Shown: positions 35,875 through 44,553 of the stretch, piece by piece
Numbering within the stretch: position 1 is the stretch's first letter
Layout of the letters: every line of letters begins with the position of its first letter
From: CAHJWO01 sp964245885
Lineage (GTDB): Bacteria; Verrucomicrobiota; Verrucomicrobiia; Chthoniobacterales; SZAS-18
DNA: 64,000 nt
NCBI GenBank assembly: GCA_964245885.1
Contig: CAXTOX010000004.1
Location: forward strand, 1 to 64,000
Direction of reading: 5' to 3'
Translations under genes and position numbers: made by a program
The notes under the pieces: generated by a model
Told to the model about the DNA's origin: nothing
Seen by the model: the letters and a program-made list of their open reading frames with translations, nothing else
Database searches by the model: none

Positions 35875-37215
35875 ATGAACATCGTCGAGAATATCTTCCG
35901 CTCCGCGGACCGGCGGGCGGTCGCCCTGGTTTGCGGCGACGAGGAGATCACCTACGGTACGCTCGGCGAGCGGGTAGAGGCCACCGCCGCCCGCATCGCC
36001 GCGACGGCCGCCACACGGGTCGCGCTGGATTGTCCCAACGGCATCGCCCACGTCGTGCTCGCCCTCGCCATCGTGCGAGCCGGCAAATGCCTCGTCCCAC
36101 TCGCCAGCGAACTCGCCGCCCCCGAGCGCAAGCGCATCGTCCGCGAGACCGGCGTTGGCGCGGTCGTCGACGCCGCCGGGGTTGTCCGCGACGTACCGGT
36201 CGCCGACGACGGCAGCTTCGAGGAGGCCGCCCTGGCCGCGCTCAACCCCGCGTTCATCCGGTTCAGTTCCGGCACGACCGGCACGAGCAAGGGCGTGGTC
36301 ATTTCGCACGAAAGCCTGCTGGCGCGCGTCACCGCGGCGAACCGTGGCCTCCGGATCACGCCGGCCGACCGGATCGTCTGGATTTTGCCGATGGCGCATC
36401 ATTTCGCCGTGTCGATCATGCTGTACCTGCACGCGGGCGCGACGACGCTGATCGTCAACTCCCATCTCGCCGACGACGTGCTGACGGCGGGCATCCGGCA
36501 GAGCGGGACCGTCCTGTACGGCGCGCCGTTCCACCACGCCCTGCTCGCGGCGGAGGGTTCGGGACGGCACTGGCCCACGTTGCGGCTGGCCGTGTCGGTG
36601 GCGGCTTCGCTGCCGCTCAAAACGGCGCTTGCCTTCGATGCCCGCTACGGCGTAGTGCTGACGCAGGGACTCGGGATCATCGAGGTCGGCTTGCCGTTGC
36701 TCAACCTCCTTTCCGCCCGCGAAAAACCAGGGTCGGTCGGCCGGCCGCAGCCCGGTTTCGAGGCCGAAATCCGTGCCGGGGGCGAACTCTACCTGCGTGG
36801 TCCGGGCATGTTCGACGCCTACCTGCGTTCCTGGCGTCGGCGCGCTGACGTGCTGGAGAACGGTTGGTTCCGGACGGGCGACCTCGCGGAGGTCGACGAT
36901 GACGGCGACCTTTACCTGCTCGGGCGCAGTCACTCGGTCATCAACTGCGGTGGCTTGAAATGCTTCCCCGAGGAAATCGAAGCCGTGCTCTGTGAACATC
37001 CCGGGGTGTCCGCCGCGCGCGTCTTCGGCAAGGACAACGCCCGCTTCGGTGCCATCCCGGTCGCGGAGATCGAGGCGCGCGATCCTGTGCGGCCCCCTCC
37101 GACCAGGGAACTTCTCACCCATTGTGGCCGCCGGCTCGCGGCGTACAAGGTGCCGGTGTCGGTCCAGGTCGTCGAGCGGATCGCGCGGACGGCCAGCGGC
37201 AAGATCAAACGGTAG
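35875..37215 (+). CDS. AMP-dependent acyl/aryl ligase
   Basis: An ANL-superfamily adenylating enzyme, 446 aa, short for the family. The P-loop FSSGTTGTSKGVVISHE (about residues 135-150), ELYLRGPGMF, WFRTGDLAEVDDDGDLYLLGRSHSVINCGGLKCFPEEIE and the final catalytic lysine region RTASGKIKR are all present. The substrate is an unknown carboxylic acid. Genes of this type in aryl-polyene clusters load the ACP. It is the last gene of the ACP operon, overlapping the flavoprotein gene by ATGA. Its stop overlaps the convergent MMPL gene by 11 bp. Confidence 0.9.
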   Translation: MNIVENIFRSADRRAVALVCGDEEITYGTLGERVEATAARIAATAATRVALDCPNGIAHVVLALAIVRAGKCLVPLASELAAPERKRIVRETGVGAVVDAAGVVRDVPVADDGSFEEAALAALNPAFIRFSSGTTGTSKGVVISHESLLARVTAANRGLRITPADRIVWILPMAHHFAVSIMLYLHAGATTLIVNSHLADDVLTAGIRQSGTVLYGAPFHHALLAAEGSGRHWPTLRLAVSVAASLPLKTALAFDARYGVVLTQGLGIIEVGLPLLNLLSAREKPGSVGRPQPGFEAEIRAGGELYLRGPGMFDAYLRSWRRRADVLENGWFRTGDLAEVDDDGDLYLLGRSHSVINCGGLKCFPEEIEAVLCEHPGVSAARVFGKDNARFGAIPVAEIEARDPVRPPPTRELLTHCGRRLAAYKVPVSVQVVERIARTASGKIKR

Positions 37216-39604
37216 CGGGTGGCGCACTCTTCGGGCGGTGGAGCCACTTCCAGGCGGGCGGGATCAGGAAGACGGAGATCACTGCGTCGAGCAGCAGTCC
37301 CAACGCGCAGGTTTGCCCGAGGCTGGCCAGCCCCAGGTGGTTTGCCCAACTGATCGAGCCGAAGCCCGCCGACGCCGAACACGCGCATAACCCGATAACC
37401 ACGAACAACTCGCGCCGCGCACCCGGCACATCGCCGCCGTTCCGACGTAGCGCCAGCAGCAACAGGATGCTGTAGTCGGTGCCGGTGCCGAGGAGCAGCA
37501 GGATGGCGGCGAGATTGAAGAAGTTCCACGTCAGCCCGAGCAGCGACATCGCGCCGAGCAGGCAGGCAAACACGAGCAAAGTAACCGCCACGAAAAGCCT
37601 GACCGACCGCGCGTCGCGGAAGGCGAACACCAGCAACCCGAGCACGATGGTCGCCACCCCGATGATCGCCCGCTCGAACTCCCACGGGATCGCGCTCCGC
37701 AGTTCCACGCTGAGCAGTTTCCAACCGGTCAGGTACACGCCACCGCCACCCACTTCGCTGGAAAGCGCCCCTTCGTGGTCCGGCGTCGGCTGGACAAACC
37801 CCGTAGCGTACCAGCGACCGTTCTCCTTGTCGTGGTGAGACACGCGCTGGAGCAACCAGCGGCTCGCGTCGTTCTGCGGCCAGATCGGCGGCGTTTGCCC
37901 GGACCACGCGGACCACTGCCGGAGGAGATTGTCCGTCAAGGTAAACGCATCGTCCTTGAACCCCGCTTCGATGACGGCCTGCCGCAGGCGGGGAGCCTGA
38001 CCGGCGAGACCGGCGAGCAGCGGGAGGTTCACCCGCTGACGCTCGGCGTCCGGCCAGAGCGGCAACGCCGAGCGGAAACTCCGCACGTCGCCGCGTGCCT
38101 GGGCGATGGAGAGTTGCATCTCCGCCGTGCGCAAGCGCGTGAGCACCGCTTCCACGCTGTCGCCTTCCACCAGGAGGTTGAGCGGGTCCACCTGATCGCT
38201 GAGCCGCGCGGCCATGTGGTCCAGCGCGTCGTACGCCTCGCTGTGCCGCGGGCGCAACGGCCGCTCGGAAAAATCACTGACGGGCAACCCCTTCCAGAAC
38301 AGCCCGCCGAGCAACGCCGCCACCAACGCGACGGTGACCCACGCGCCGAAGCGATGGAACCGCTCCGACCACACGGTTCGCTCCACGAACGACGGCGGCG
38401 CGTCGCCCTCCCGTTGCACCCAGCGCAGCACCAGCGGCGCGTAGACGGTCAGCATCACCACGGCTCCCACCACGACGCCGACGCCCACGAGGTTGCCGAG
38501 TTGGGACAAGCCGGGGAGGCTGCTGACGTTCAGCGCGAAAAACGCCGCGCCGGTCGTCCCCGCCGTCCAGGCGATGTAGCGCAGGCACTGCCGTTGCAAC
38601 TCGCGCAACGTTCCGCCGAAATGCTGCGCGCGCTGGTAGATGAAATATCCGTAGTCCACGCTCAGCCCGATCATGATGGCCGAGCTGCCGACGCCGATCA
38701 CCGTGAGCTGACTCATGAACAACCCGGCAATCGCCAAGGAAAGCCCGAAAACTAGGATCAGCATCGCCTGCAACGCCAACAGCGGCCGGAACCGCCGGTA
38801 ACAAAACCAGAAGATCAACGCGATGATGACCAGGGTGACCACCGCCGACCACTGCATGTCGCTCTGCATGCTGCCGGCGATGGAAGCCTCGATGGCCGGC
38901 GAGCCGGTGTATCCCAGCCGGCAGCCGCCGCGGTCCTGCCATGAGGCCGTCGCTTTCTTGACCGCCTCCACCCAAGCGATGGCCTCGTTGTAATTCGCGA
39001 GCTTGGCCGGAGCCTCCACGAAGACGACGTGGAACGTCCCGTCGGCCGAGGCAAACTTGGTTTGTTCATCGCCACCGCCCATCAACGATCCCACCGCCGA
39101 CCCGCTGATGTCATAGGGATCGTAGCTCAGCAGCCCGATCTCCTGCGGCGAAGCGGATTCGGAGAGCTTGTCGAGGGTGTCGCGCAACGTTTGCGGGGCG
39201 TGCTCGGGCGAAAGCCGATCCACCAGCGCGCGCACCTTGTCCGGCGGTTGGTTGAGCGCGAGGAACGCGAGGAGTTCGGAGAGTTGCGCGGGGTCCTTTT
39301 CCCAGGGCGGCCGGGCGTACGCGCGCTTGACGAGCCCCGGCACGGCCGAGAGACCCGCGGCAATGGTATCGGCATTCGCTTCCGCCGCCTCGGCGGTGGG
39401 AGCCTCCACGGTGATGATCAGCTCGTTGTCCGCGACGAACTCCTTCAGGAGCAACGACAGCCCCTGCACCTGCCGCAGGCCGGTAGGGAGGAGTTTGAGG
39501 ATGTCGACGTTGAAGCTGATGCGCGACAAACCCGCCGCCACGAAGACCAGCACGGCGGCGCCGACCGCCAGCCGGGTGAGGAGAGTACGCCGGCTACTTT
39601 GCAT
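37205..39604 (-). CDS. MMPL/RND-type exporter
   Basis: A 799-aa inner-membrane transporter with two symmetrical halves, each a large periplasmic loop and about six membrane helices. The start ATG at 39604 gives MQSSRRTLLTRLAVGAAVLVFVAAG. The RND proton-relay regions are visible in both halves: GVGSSAIMIGLSVDYGYFIYQRA and LLLLGTGTDYSILLLLALR. MMPL exporters paired with a LolA-like protein are typical of aryl-polyene, xanthomonadin and related lipid clusters, where they move the product to the outer membrane. It overlaps the lolA-like gene by 11 bp and is co-transcribed with it. Confidence 0.9.
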   Translation of the reverse strand: MQSSRRTLLTRLAVGAAVLVFVAAGLSRISFNVDILKLLPTGLRQVQGLSLLLKEFVADNELIITVEAPTAEAAEANADTIAAGLSAVPGLVKRAYARPPWEKDPAQLSELLAFLALNQPPDKVRALVDRLSPEHAPQTLRDTLDKLSESASPQEIGLLSYDPYDISGSAVGSLMGGGDEQTKFASADGTFHVVFVEAPAKLANYNEAIAWVEAVKKATASWQDRGGCRLGYTGSPAIEASIAGSMQSDMQWSAVVTLVIIALIFWFCYRRFRPLLALQAMLILVFGLSLAIAGLFMSQLTVIGVGSSAIMIGLSVDYGYFIYQRAQHFGGTLRELQRQCLRYIAWTAGTTGAAFFALNVSSLPGLSQLGNLVGVGVVVGAVVMLTVYAPLVLRWVQREGDAPPSFVERTVWSERFHRFGAWVTVALVAALLGGLFWKGLPVSDFSERPLRPRHSEAYDALDHMAARLSDQVDPLNLLVEGDSVEAVLTRLRTAEMQLSIAQARGDVRSFRSALPLWPDAERQRVNLPLLAGLAGQAPRLRQAVIEAGFKDDAFTLTDNLLRQWSAWSGQTPPIWPQNDASRWLLQRVSHHDKENGRWYATGFVQPTPDHEGALSSEVGGGGVYLTGWKLLSVELRSAIPWEFERAIIGVATIVLGLLVFAFRDARSVRLFVAVTLLVFACLLGAMSLLGLTWNFFNLAAILLLLGTGTDYSILLLLALRRNGGDVPGARRELFVVIGLCACSASAGFGSISWANHLGLASLGQTCALGLLLDAVISVFLIPPAWKWLHRPKSAPPATV

Positions 39605-40265
39605 CGACGATCTCGTAGCCGGTGAAATCGTAGTCGAACTGGCGCGCGTCGATCTTCTGGTTGATCCGCACGTCAGAGAACTCGTTGCGCATCGACGAGC
39701 CATCGCGCGTGACGAACTCGAACGCGATCAGATGGCCCGTTTCCGTGTCGAAGTCGATGCGGACCGAAGCCAGCGCGTTCTTCGCCTGCGGGTCGCGCGG
39801 CAGGACTTCCAGGTGGCAGCGCGTGCCCTCGGCGGACACCGCCACGACCTCGAAGCGGCGGGTGAAATCCTCGAAATTCTTGGCGAACGGGAAATCCATC
39901 ATCGGCATCCGCCGCGCGTTGCCCGGCTGGCTCAACGCGGCGGTGGGCGTCCGCTCGGCCCGCTTCTTGCCCGGCGTGATGACGTAATAGTTTTCGCCCT
40001 TGCGGAGCACGACGGTTTTCGGCGGATCGCCGAGTTCCCACCGGAAGGCCCCCGGCGCGCTGTACCAGAGGCGACCCGGCGCGGCCAGTGGATCGCGCAG
40101 GTTCTTGTAGGAGCGCGTCTGCGTGAAATCGGCTTGGAGCGTGTGGAGTTCTTCCTGGCGGGCCAGCCACCGTTTCACCGGCGCGAGATCGGGCGGGTCC
40201 ACCGCGGCCAGTGGACCGACGACGCCGAGAAAGAGCAGCAGGGAGGAAAGCAGGCGCTTGCACAT
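39594..40265 (-). CDS. LolA-like outer-membrane carrier protein
   Basis: A 223-aa periplasmic protein with a signal peptide (MCKRLLSSLLLFLGVVGPLAA). The LolA fold is indicated by LHTLQADFTQTRSYKNLRDPLAAPGRLWYSAPGAFRWEL, the strand LRKGENYYVITPG and the C-terminal FDTETGHLIAFEFVTRDGSSMRNEFSDVRIN. It is not the housekeeping lolA by context. It precedes and overlaps the MMPL exporter gene, as in aryl-polyene clusters, and probably ferries the lipid product across the periplasm. Confidence 0.88.
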   Translation of the reverse strand: MCKRLLSSLLLFLGVVGPLAAVDPPDLAPVKRWLARQEELHTLQADFTQTRSYKNLRDPLAAPGRLWYSAPGAFRWELGDPPKTVVLRKGENYYVITPGKKRAERTPTAALSQPGNARRMPMMDFPFAKNFEDFTRRFEVVAVSAEGTRCHLEVLPRDPQAKNALASVRIDFDTETGHLIAFEFVTRDGSSMRNEFSDVRINQKIDARQFDYDFTGYEIVDAK

Positions 40266-40370
40266 CGCGCGGAAGCTTCACCCGGCCGACTACCGGCGCA
40301 AACGGTATCCCGTACACGACAAACGCCGGTTGACGATCCCGGCGGTTGGAGGACGGTTGCGCCGCCCTCC

Positions 40371-41642
40371 ATGAGCGATCCCACCCCCGGCCACAACGAC
40401 GCCGCGCCCGCCGGCGGACGTTACGCCGTGCTGCGCATCCGGGACCTGCGGTTGTACCTCACAGCGCGCTTCGTGGCTTCGTTCGCGCAGCAGATGCTCG
40501 GGACGGCGGTCGGCTGGGAACTCTTCGAGCGGACGCACTCGGCGCTGGCGCTGGGGTTCGTGGGGCTGACCCAGATCGGCCCGTTGCTGCTGTTGACCCT
40601 GCCCGCCGGGCACGTGGCCGACCAGCGTTCCCGGCGCAACATCATCCTGTGGATGCAGGCTCTGACCGCGCTGAGTTGTGCGGGACTGACTTTCGTCTCG
40701 TGGACCCAGGCCCCGGTGGCGTGGATGTACGGCTTCCTGTTCCTCAGTGGCGTCGCGCGCGCGTTTCTGTGGCCGGCCAGCGGGGCGTTCCTGCCGCAGC
40801 TCGTGCCGCGCCCTCTCCTGGCGAACGCGGTGACCTGGAGCAGCGGCAGCTTCCAGCTTTCCGCCGCGCTGGGTCCGGCGGCCGGGGGGTTCGTGATCGC
40901 CGCGACGCACGGCGCGGCTTCCGTGTACGCGTTCAACGTCGTGGCGGGGATCGTTTGCTGCCTGCTGACGGCGCTCGTGCGCGCCCGTCCTGAGGCTGCC
41001 AAGCCACAACGGATGACGCTCGCCAACCTCGGCGTCGGCCTGCGCTTTGTTTTCAAGACGCCCGCCATCCTCGGAACGATCACCCTGGATCTCTTCGCCG
41101 TGCTGCTGGGCGGCGCGACGGCGCTGCTGCCGGTGTACGCGAGCGACATCCTGCACGTCGGTCCGGACGGTCTGGGCGTGCTCAAGGCCGCGCTGCCGGT
41201 CGGCTCGACGTGCATGGCCGTCCTCCTCGCGCACCTGCCGCCGATGCGTTTCGCGGGCCGCACGCTGCTGCTGGCGGTGGCGGGTTTCGGTGCGGCGACA
41301 CTCGTTTTCGGATTGTCGCACTCGATCTGGCTGTCGCTGGCGATGCTGTTCGTGTGCGGCGCGACGGACAACGTCAGCGTGGTGGTGCGGCAAACGCTGG
41401 TGCAGGTCCTGACCCCGGACGAAATGCGCGGACGCGTCTCGGCGATCAACAACCTGTTCATCGGGGCCTCGAACGAGTTTGGCGAGGTGGAGTCCGGGAC
41501 GGTCGCACATTTTCTCGGGCCGGTCTTCGCGGTGGCATCGGGAGGGATCGGCACGATCCTGGTGGTAGTCGCCACGGCGCTGCTCTGGCCCGACCTGCGG
41601 CGCATCGGTCGGCTCGACGCGGCCAGGCCAGCAGACGCCTAG
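40371..41642 (+). CDS. MFS exporter, EntS/YbdA-like
   Basis: A 423-aa 12-helix transporter of the drug/siderophore exporter branch, from ATG 40371. RDLRLYLTARFVASFAQQMLGTAVGWELFERTHSALALGFVGLTQIGPLLLLTLPAGHVADQRSRR is the EntS-like first helix pair and MFS motif A. The second half has VVVRQTLVQVLTPDEMRGRVSAINNLFIGASNEFGE, a signature of this branch. It starts 106 bp from the divergent lolA-like gene and could export a soluble product of the same cluster, though this is only positional evidence. Confidence 0.9.
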   Translation: MSDPTPGHNDAAPAGGRYAVLRIRDLRLYLTARFVASFAQQMLGTAVGWELFERTHSALALGFVGLTQIGPLLLLTLPAGHVADQRSRRNIILWMQALTALSCAGLTFVSWTQAPVAWMYGFLFLSGVARAFLWPASGAFLPQLVPRPLLANAVTWSSGSFQLSAALGPAAGGFVIAATHGAASVYAFNVVAGIVCCLLTALVRARPEAAKPQRMTLANLGVGLRFVFKTPAILGTITLDLFAVLLGGATALLPVYASDILHVGPDGLGVLKAALPVGSTCMAVLLAHLPPMRFAGRTLLLAVAGFGAATLVFGLSHSIWLSLAMLFVCGATDNVSVVVRQTLVQVLTPDEMRGRVSAINNLFIGASNEFGEVESGTVAHFLGPVFAVASGGIGTILVVVATALLWPDLRRIGRLDAARPADA

Positions 41643-41700
41643 CTTTTAAGCTGGGCAAACCGGTGGTCCTTCGTGGACAGTGCGGCTCAGCACTGCTGCC

Positions 41701-42993
41701 ATGAACAACCGCTCCCGCCCGTACCTGGGTCTCCTCTTCCTGACCGGGTTGAACATGTTCAACTATCTCGACCGGTACGTGCTCAACGCCGTGCTGCCGA
41801 AAATCCAGGACGACTTGGTGCTCAGCAACACGCTTGCAGGCTGGCTGCCGTCGGCGTTCATGATCGGGTACTTCCTGACCGCTCCCTTCTTCGGTTACCT
41901 GGGTGACCGCTCGCCGCGGAAGTGGCTCATCGCCCTCGGCATCACGGTCTGGAGCACCGGGACGATCCTGAGCGGCTTTTGTCACTCTTACACGACCTTG
42001 GTGATGTGCCGTCTGCTGGTTGGTCTGGGCGAGGCCAGCTACGCCACGCTCGCGCCGTCGTGGCTCTCCGACCTGTTCCCGACGCACCGCCGAAACAATG
42101 CGCTGACCATTTTCTACACCGCGATCCCCGTGGGTTCGGCGCTCGGCTTTGTCGCCGGGGGGCAAGCCATCGCCCATGCGAACTGGCGAGTGGGATTTCT
42201 CTGGGCGGGCGTACCCGGATTCGTGCTCGCGCTGCTGCTGCTGACCTTGCGTGAACCGGCGCGCGGCGAGGCGGACGCTTCGGAACCCGGTGGGAACCAA
42301 CCTTCGGCCGCCAAGCCGCAATTGCGCGACGTTCTGCGCCTGCTCACCATCCCGAACTACCTCTTCCTCACGCTGGGTTATACGGCGTACACGTTTTCGC
42401 TCGGCGCGTTTCCGACGTGGACGGCGAAGTTTCTGCATGGCACCCACAACATGGAAGTTCACGTCGCCGACACCTACTTCGGCTATGTGCTCGCCGGGAC
42501 CGGGTTGTTGAGCACCCTCGTGGGCGGGCTAATCGCCACGGCTTGGCACCGGCGTTATCCCGGGGCTTACTCGCTCTTGCTGACGCTGTCGGCCGCGGCG
42601 GCGGTCCCCGTGGCGTTCGCCGCTTTTCTGGTCGGATCGACGGTCGGAGCGTTCGCCTGCCTGACCGCGGCGATGTTTCTGCTGTTCCTGCCGACCGGCC
42701 CAATCGGAACGCTGACGGTCGAGAGTGTCCCGGTCGAACTCCGTGGCAGCGCGATGGCCGTGTCGATCTTCACCATCCACCTCCTCGGCGACTTCTGGAG
42801 CCCGGGGATCGTGGGCTGGCTCGCGGACCACGCGACTCCGGTGAACGGCCCGGCACCCGCTTTGCAGAAGGCGCTCCTCCTGTTGCCGGCGATGCTGGTG
42901 GTGTGCGCGTTGTTGTGGGCCTGGCTGGCTTGGCGGCAGCGGAACGACCCCAGGCCGGTGGAGCGCGGACCAGGCGCGCTGCCGCAACACTGA
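41701..42993 (+). CDS. MFS transporter, spinster-like
   Basis: A 430-aa major facilitator protein. ATG 41701 gives MNNRSRPYLGLLFLTGLNMFNYLDRYVLNAVLPKIQDDL, the spinster-type first helix with the DR pair, followed by FGYLGDRSPRKWLIALGITVWS. RLLVGLGEASYATLAPSWLSDLFP and the conserved FLPTGPIGTLTVESVPVELRGSAMAVSIFTIHLLGDFWSP complete the family pattern. Relatives transport lysophospholipids or sphingolipids in some bacteria and eukaryotes. The substrate here is unknown. It follows the EntS-like gene by 58 bp on the same strand. Confidence 0.9.
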   Translation: MNNRSRPYLGLLFLTGLNMFNYLDRYVLNAVLPKIQDDLVLSNTLAGWLPSAFMIGYFLTAPFFGYLGDRSPRKWLIALGITVWSTGTILSGFCHSYTTLVMCRLLVGLGEASYATLAPSWLSDLFPTHRRNNALTIFYTAIPVGSALGFVAGGQAIAHANWRVGFLWAGVPGFVLALLLLTLREPARGEADASEPGGNQPSAAKPQLRDVLRLLTIPNYLFLTLGYTAYTFSLGAFPTWTAKFLHGTHNMEVHVADTYFGYVLAGTGLLSTLVGGLIATAWHRRYPGAYSLLLTLSAAAAVPVAFAAFLVGSTVGAFACLTAAMFLLFLPTGPIGTLTVESVPVELRGSAMAVSIFTIHLLGDFWSPGIVGWLADHATPVNGPAPALQKALLLLPAMLVVCALLWAWLAWRQRNDPRPVERGPGALPQH

Positions 42994-42999
42994 ACCGGG

Positions 43000-43797
43000 T
43001 CAACCCGGTTGCGGGCCGAGGCGGAAAAACCCCTCGGCGGTGGCCGTGGTCTGCGCCGTGACAGTCTCCACCGACTCGCCGCGGGCCTGCGCGACGACGA
43101 GCGCGGTCTCGCGGGTGTGCGCCGGCTCGCAGCGTTTCCCTCGAAACGGCACCGGGGCGAGGTACGGACAATCTGTCTCGACCATGAACCGGTCCGCCGG
43201 CACCGAAGCCGCTGTTTCCCGCACAGCCGCGCCGTTCTTGAACGTCACAATCCCGGTGAACGAAACCAGGTGTCCCAACGCCATCACCTCGCCCGCCTGC
43301 GCCGGCGTGCCGCCGAAGCAGTGGAACACCCCGCGCAAGCGGCCCGTGTAGTCCGCGAGGATTGCTAGGGTGTCTTCCCAAGCGTCGCGCTGGTGAATGA
43401 CCACGTTCAAGCCAAGGTCGGCGGCGAGGTCGAGTTGCTGACGGAAGCTCGCCGCCTGACGCGTTTTGACGGCCGAGGCATTGGCCGGGTTCTCGGGCAA
43501 ACGGTGATAATCCAGCCCGGTCTCCCCGACGGCGGCGACCCGGGGATGGGCGGCAAGCTCGCGAAGCGCTTCGTAGTCGCCTTCCGCTGCCTCGTCCGCG
43601 GTGGTTGGATGAATACCAACGACCGCGTACACCATCGGGTGCTCGGCCGCGAGCGCGACCGCGTGCCGGCTGCTTTGCACCGAGGTGCCGATGGTGATGA
43701 TCCGCCCGACGCCCGCCGCGCGAGCGCGCTGCAGCACGGCGTCGAAGTCCGCCGCGAAATCTTCGTAGTCGAGGTGCGCGTGGGTGTCGATCAGCAT
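43000..43797 (-). CDS. TatD-family metal-dependent DNase
   Basis: A 265-aa TIM-barrel hydrolase. Metal ligands are visible as IDTHAHLD (residues 3-10), VGETGLDYHR, VIHQRDAWEDT, FHCFGGT and VETDCPYLAP. It is likely a 3'-5' exonuclease or RNA/DNA quality-control enzyme. The start ATG at 43797 touches the stop of the DUF1345 gene (TGATG), so the two genes are translationally coupled. It is convergent with the spinster-like MFS gene with 6 bp between stops. Confidence 0.93.
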   Translation of the reverse strand: MLIDTHAHLDYEDFAADFDAVLQRARAAGVGRIITIGTSVQSSRHAVALAAEHPMVYAVVGIHPTTADEAAEGDYEALRELAAHPRVAAVGETGLDYHRLPENPANASAVKTRQAASFRQQLDLAADLGLNVVIHQRDAWEDTLAILADYTGRLRGVFHCFGGTPAQAGEVMALGHLVSFTGIVTFKNGAAVRETAASVPADRFMVETDCPYLAPVPFRGKRCEPAHTRETALVVAQARGESVETVTAQTTATAEGFFRLGPQPG

Positions 43798-44513
43798 CAG
43801 GAAAACAGCCCCGAGACGATGTTGATGCTCAGACCCAGGATGGCCAGGTTGAAACCGAAGGAAATGACCGAATGCACCAGCGCCAGCCGCCGCAGCCGCC
43901 GGGAAGTGATCGACACGTCGGACGTTTGGAAGCACATCCCGATGACGAAGGAAAAGTAGGCGAAGTCGAGGTAATCGGGCTTCTGTTGGTTGGGAAAACT
44001 CAGGCCGCCGTGCGCATCGTCGCCCTCCGGCGTGTCGTAGTAGGCATGGGCGTAACGCAAGGTGAAGACGGTGTGCACCAGCGACCAAGAGGTAAAAATC
44101 GCCAGGAGGGAAAACAGAACGTGCCCGGCCAGATACGTCTTGTCCAAACCCTTGGCGGTGCCCAGCTCGGCCCCCACCGCAAACACGCTCGCGATGGCCG
44201 CTCCCACCACAAAGATAAAGATGGTCGTGCGGCTGGAATCCTGGATGCTCGCTTCCTGCGCCGCCTCGCTGGGGTCGGCACTCACGATGACGTACCACAT
44301 CATTGCCAACGCGCTAGCGCTGTAGGCGATCCAGGTCACGACCGCCCGTGTCGGCCAGTGCCACGACCACGGCACCGCCAGACACACAACCGCGGCGATC
44401 CCGAGCGAGATGAAAAGCCGGTGGTGCGCATCCCAGCGGCCAAACCGATTGTGCAACTCCGGGAAGAGCGGCGTGATCTCTTCTTCCAGTTCGGTGACTT
44501 TGTCTTCAGCCAT
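43797..44513 (-). CDS. DUF1345 membrane protein
   Basis: A 238-aa integral membrane protein of the DUF1345 family, with about five predicted segments. Conserved features: NRFGRWDAHHRLFISLGIAAVV, AMMWYVIVSADPSEAAQEASIQDSSRTTIF, HTVFTLRYAHAYYD, and the family-typical PDYLDFAYFSFVIGMCFQTSDVSITSRRLRRLALVHSVISFGFN. Function is unknown. It is coupled to tatD downstream. Confidence 0.92.
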   Translation of the reverse strand: MAEDKVTELEEEITPLFPELHNRFGRWDAHHRLFISLGIAAVVCLAVPWSWHWPTRAVVTWIAYSASALAMMWYVIVSADPSEAAQEASIQDSSRTTIFIFVVGAAIASVFAVGAELGTAKGLDKTYLAGHVLFSLLAIFTSWSLVHTVFTLRYAHAYYDTPEGDDAHGGLSFPNQQKPDYLDFAYFSFVIGMCFQTSDVSITSRRLRRLALVHSVISFGFNLAILGLSINIVSGLFS

Positions 44514-44553
44514 AAGAATCCTGTAGCGGAAGTTTGTACCGCTGCCGCAATTC

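Larger units (their letters stand above)
34383..35878 (+). pseudogene. FAD-dependent oxidoreductase (FAD_oxidored type), broken by a chimeric insert and gap
   Basis: The N-terminal part is a flavoprotein: FDVVVAGGGSAGLAAGVAAARLGARTLLVERHGSLGGMATAALVHSICG. The C-terminal part from 35369 closes the fold: FVAGRCLSSSHEAQASLRVVGTCLATGEAAGLAAAL. Between them lie 221 nt of unrelated sequence and ten N. The 11-mer GACGCCGGGTC occurs at 35127-35137 and again at 35369-35379, right after the gap. Deleting 35127-35368 (242 nt) gives an uninterrupted frame of 417 codons. The gene is therefore probably intact in the organism and damaged only in this assembly. It overlaps its neighbours by ATGA at both ends. 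Its role would be oxidation of the carrier-bound or released product. Confidence 0.85.
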
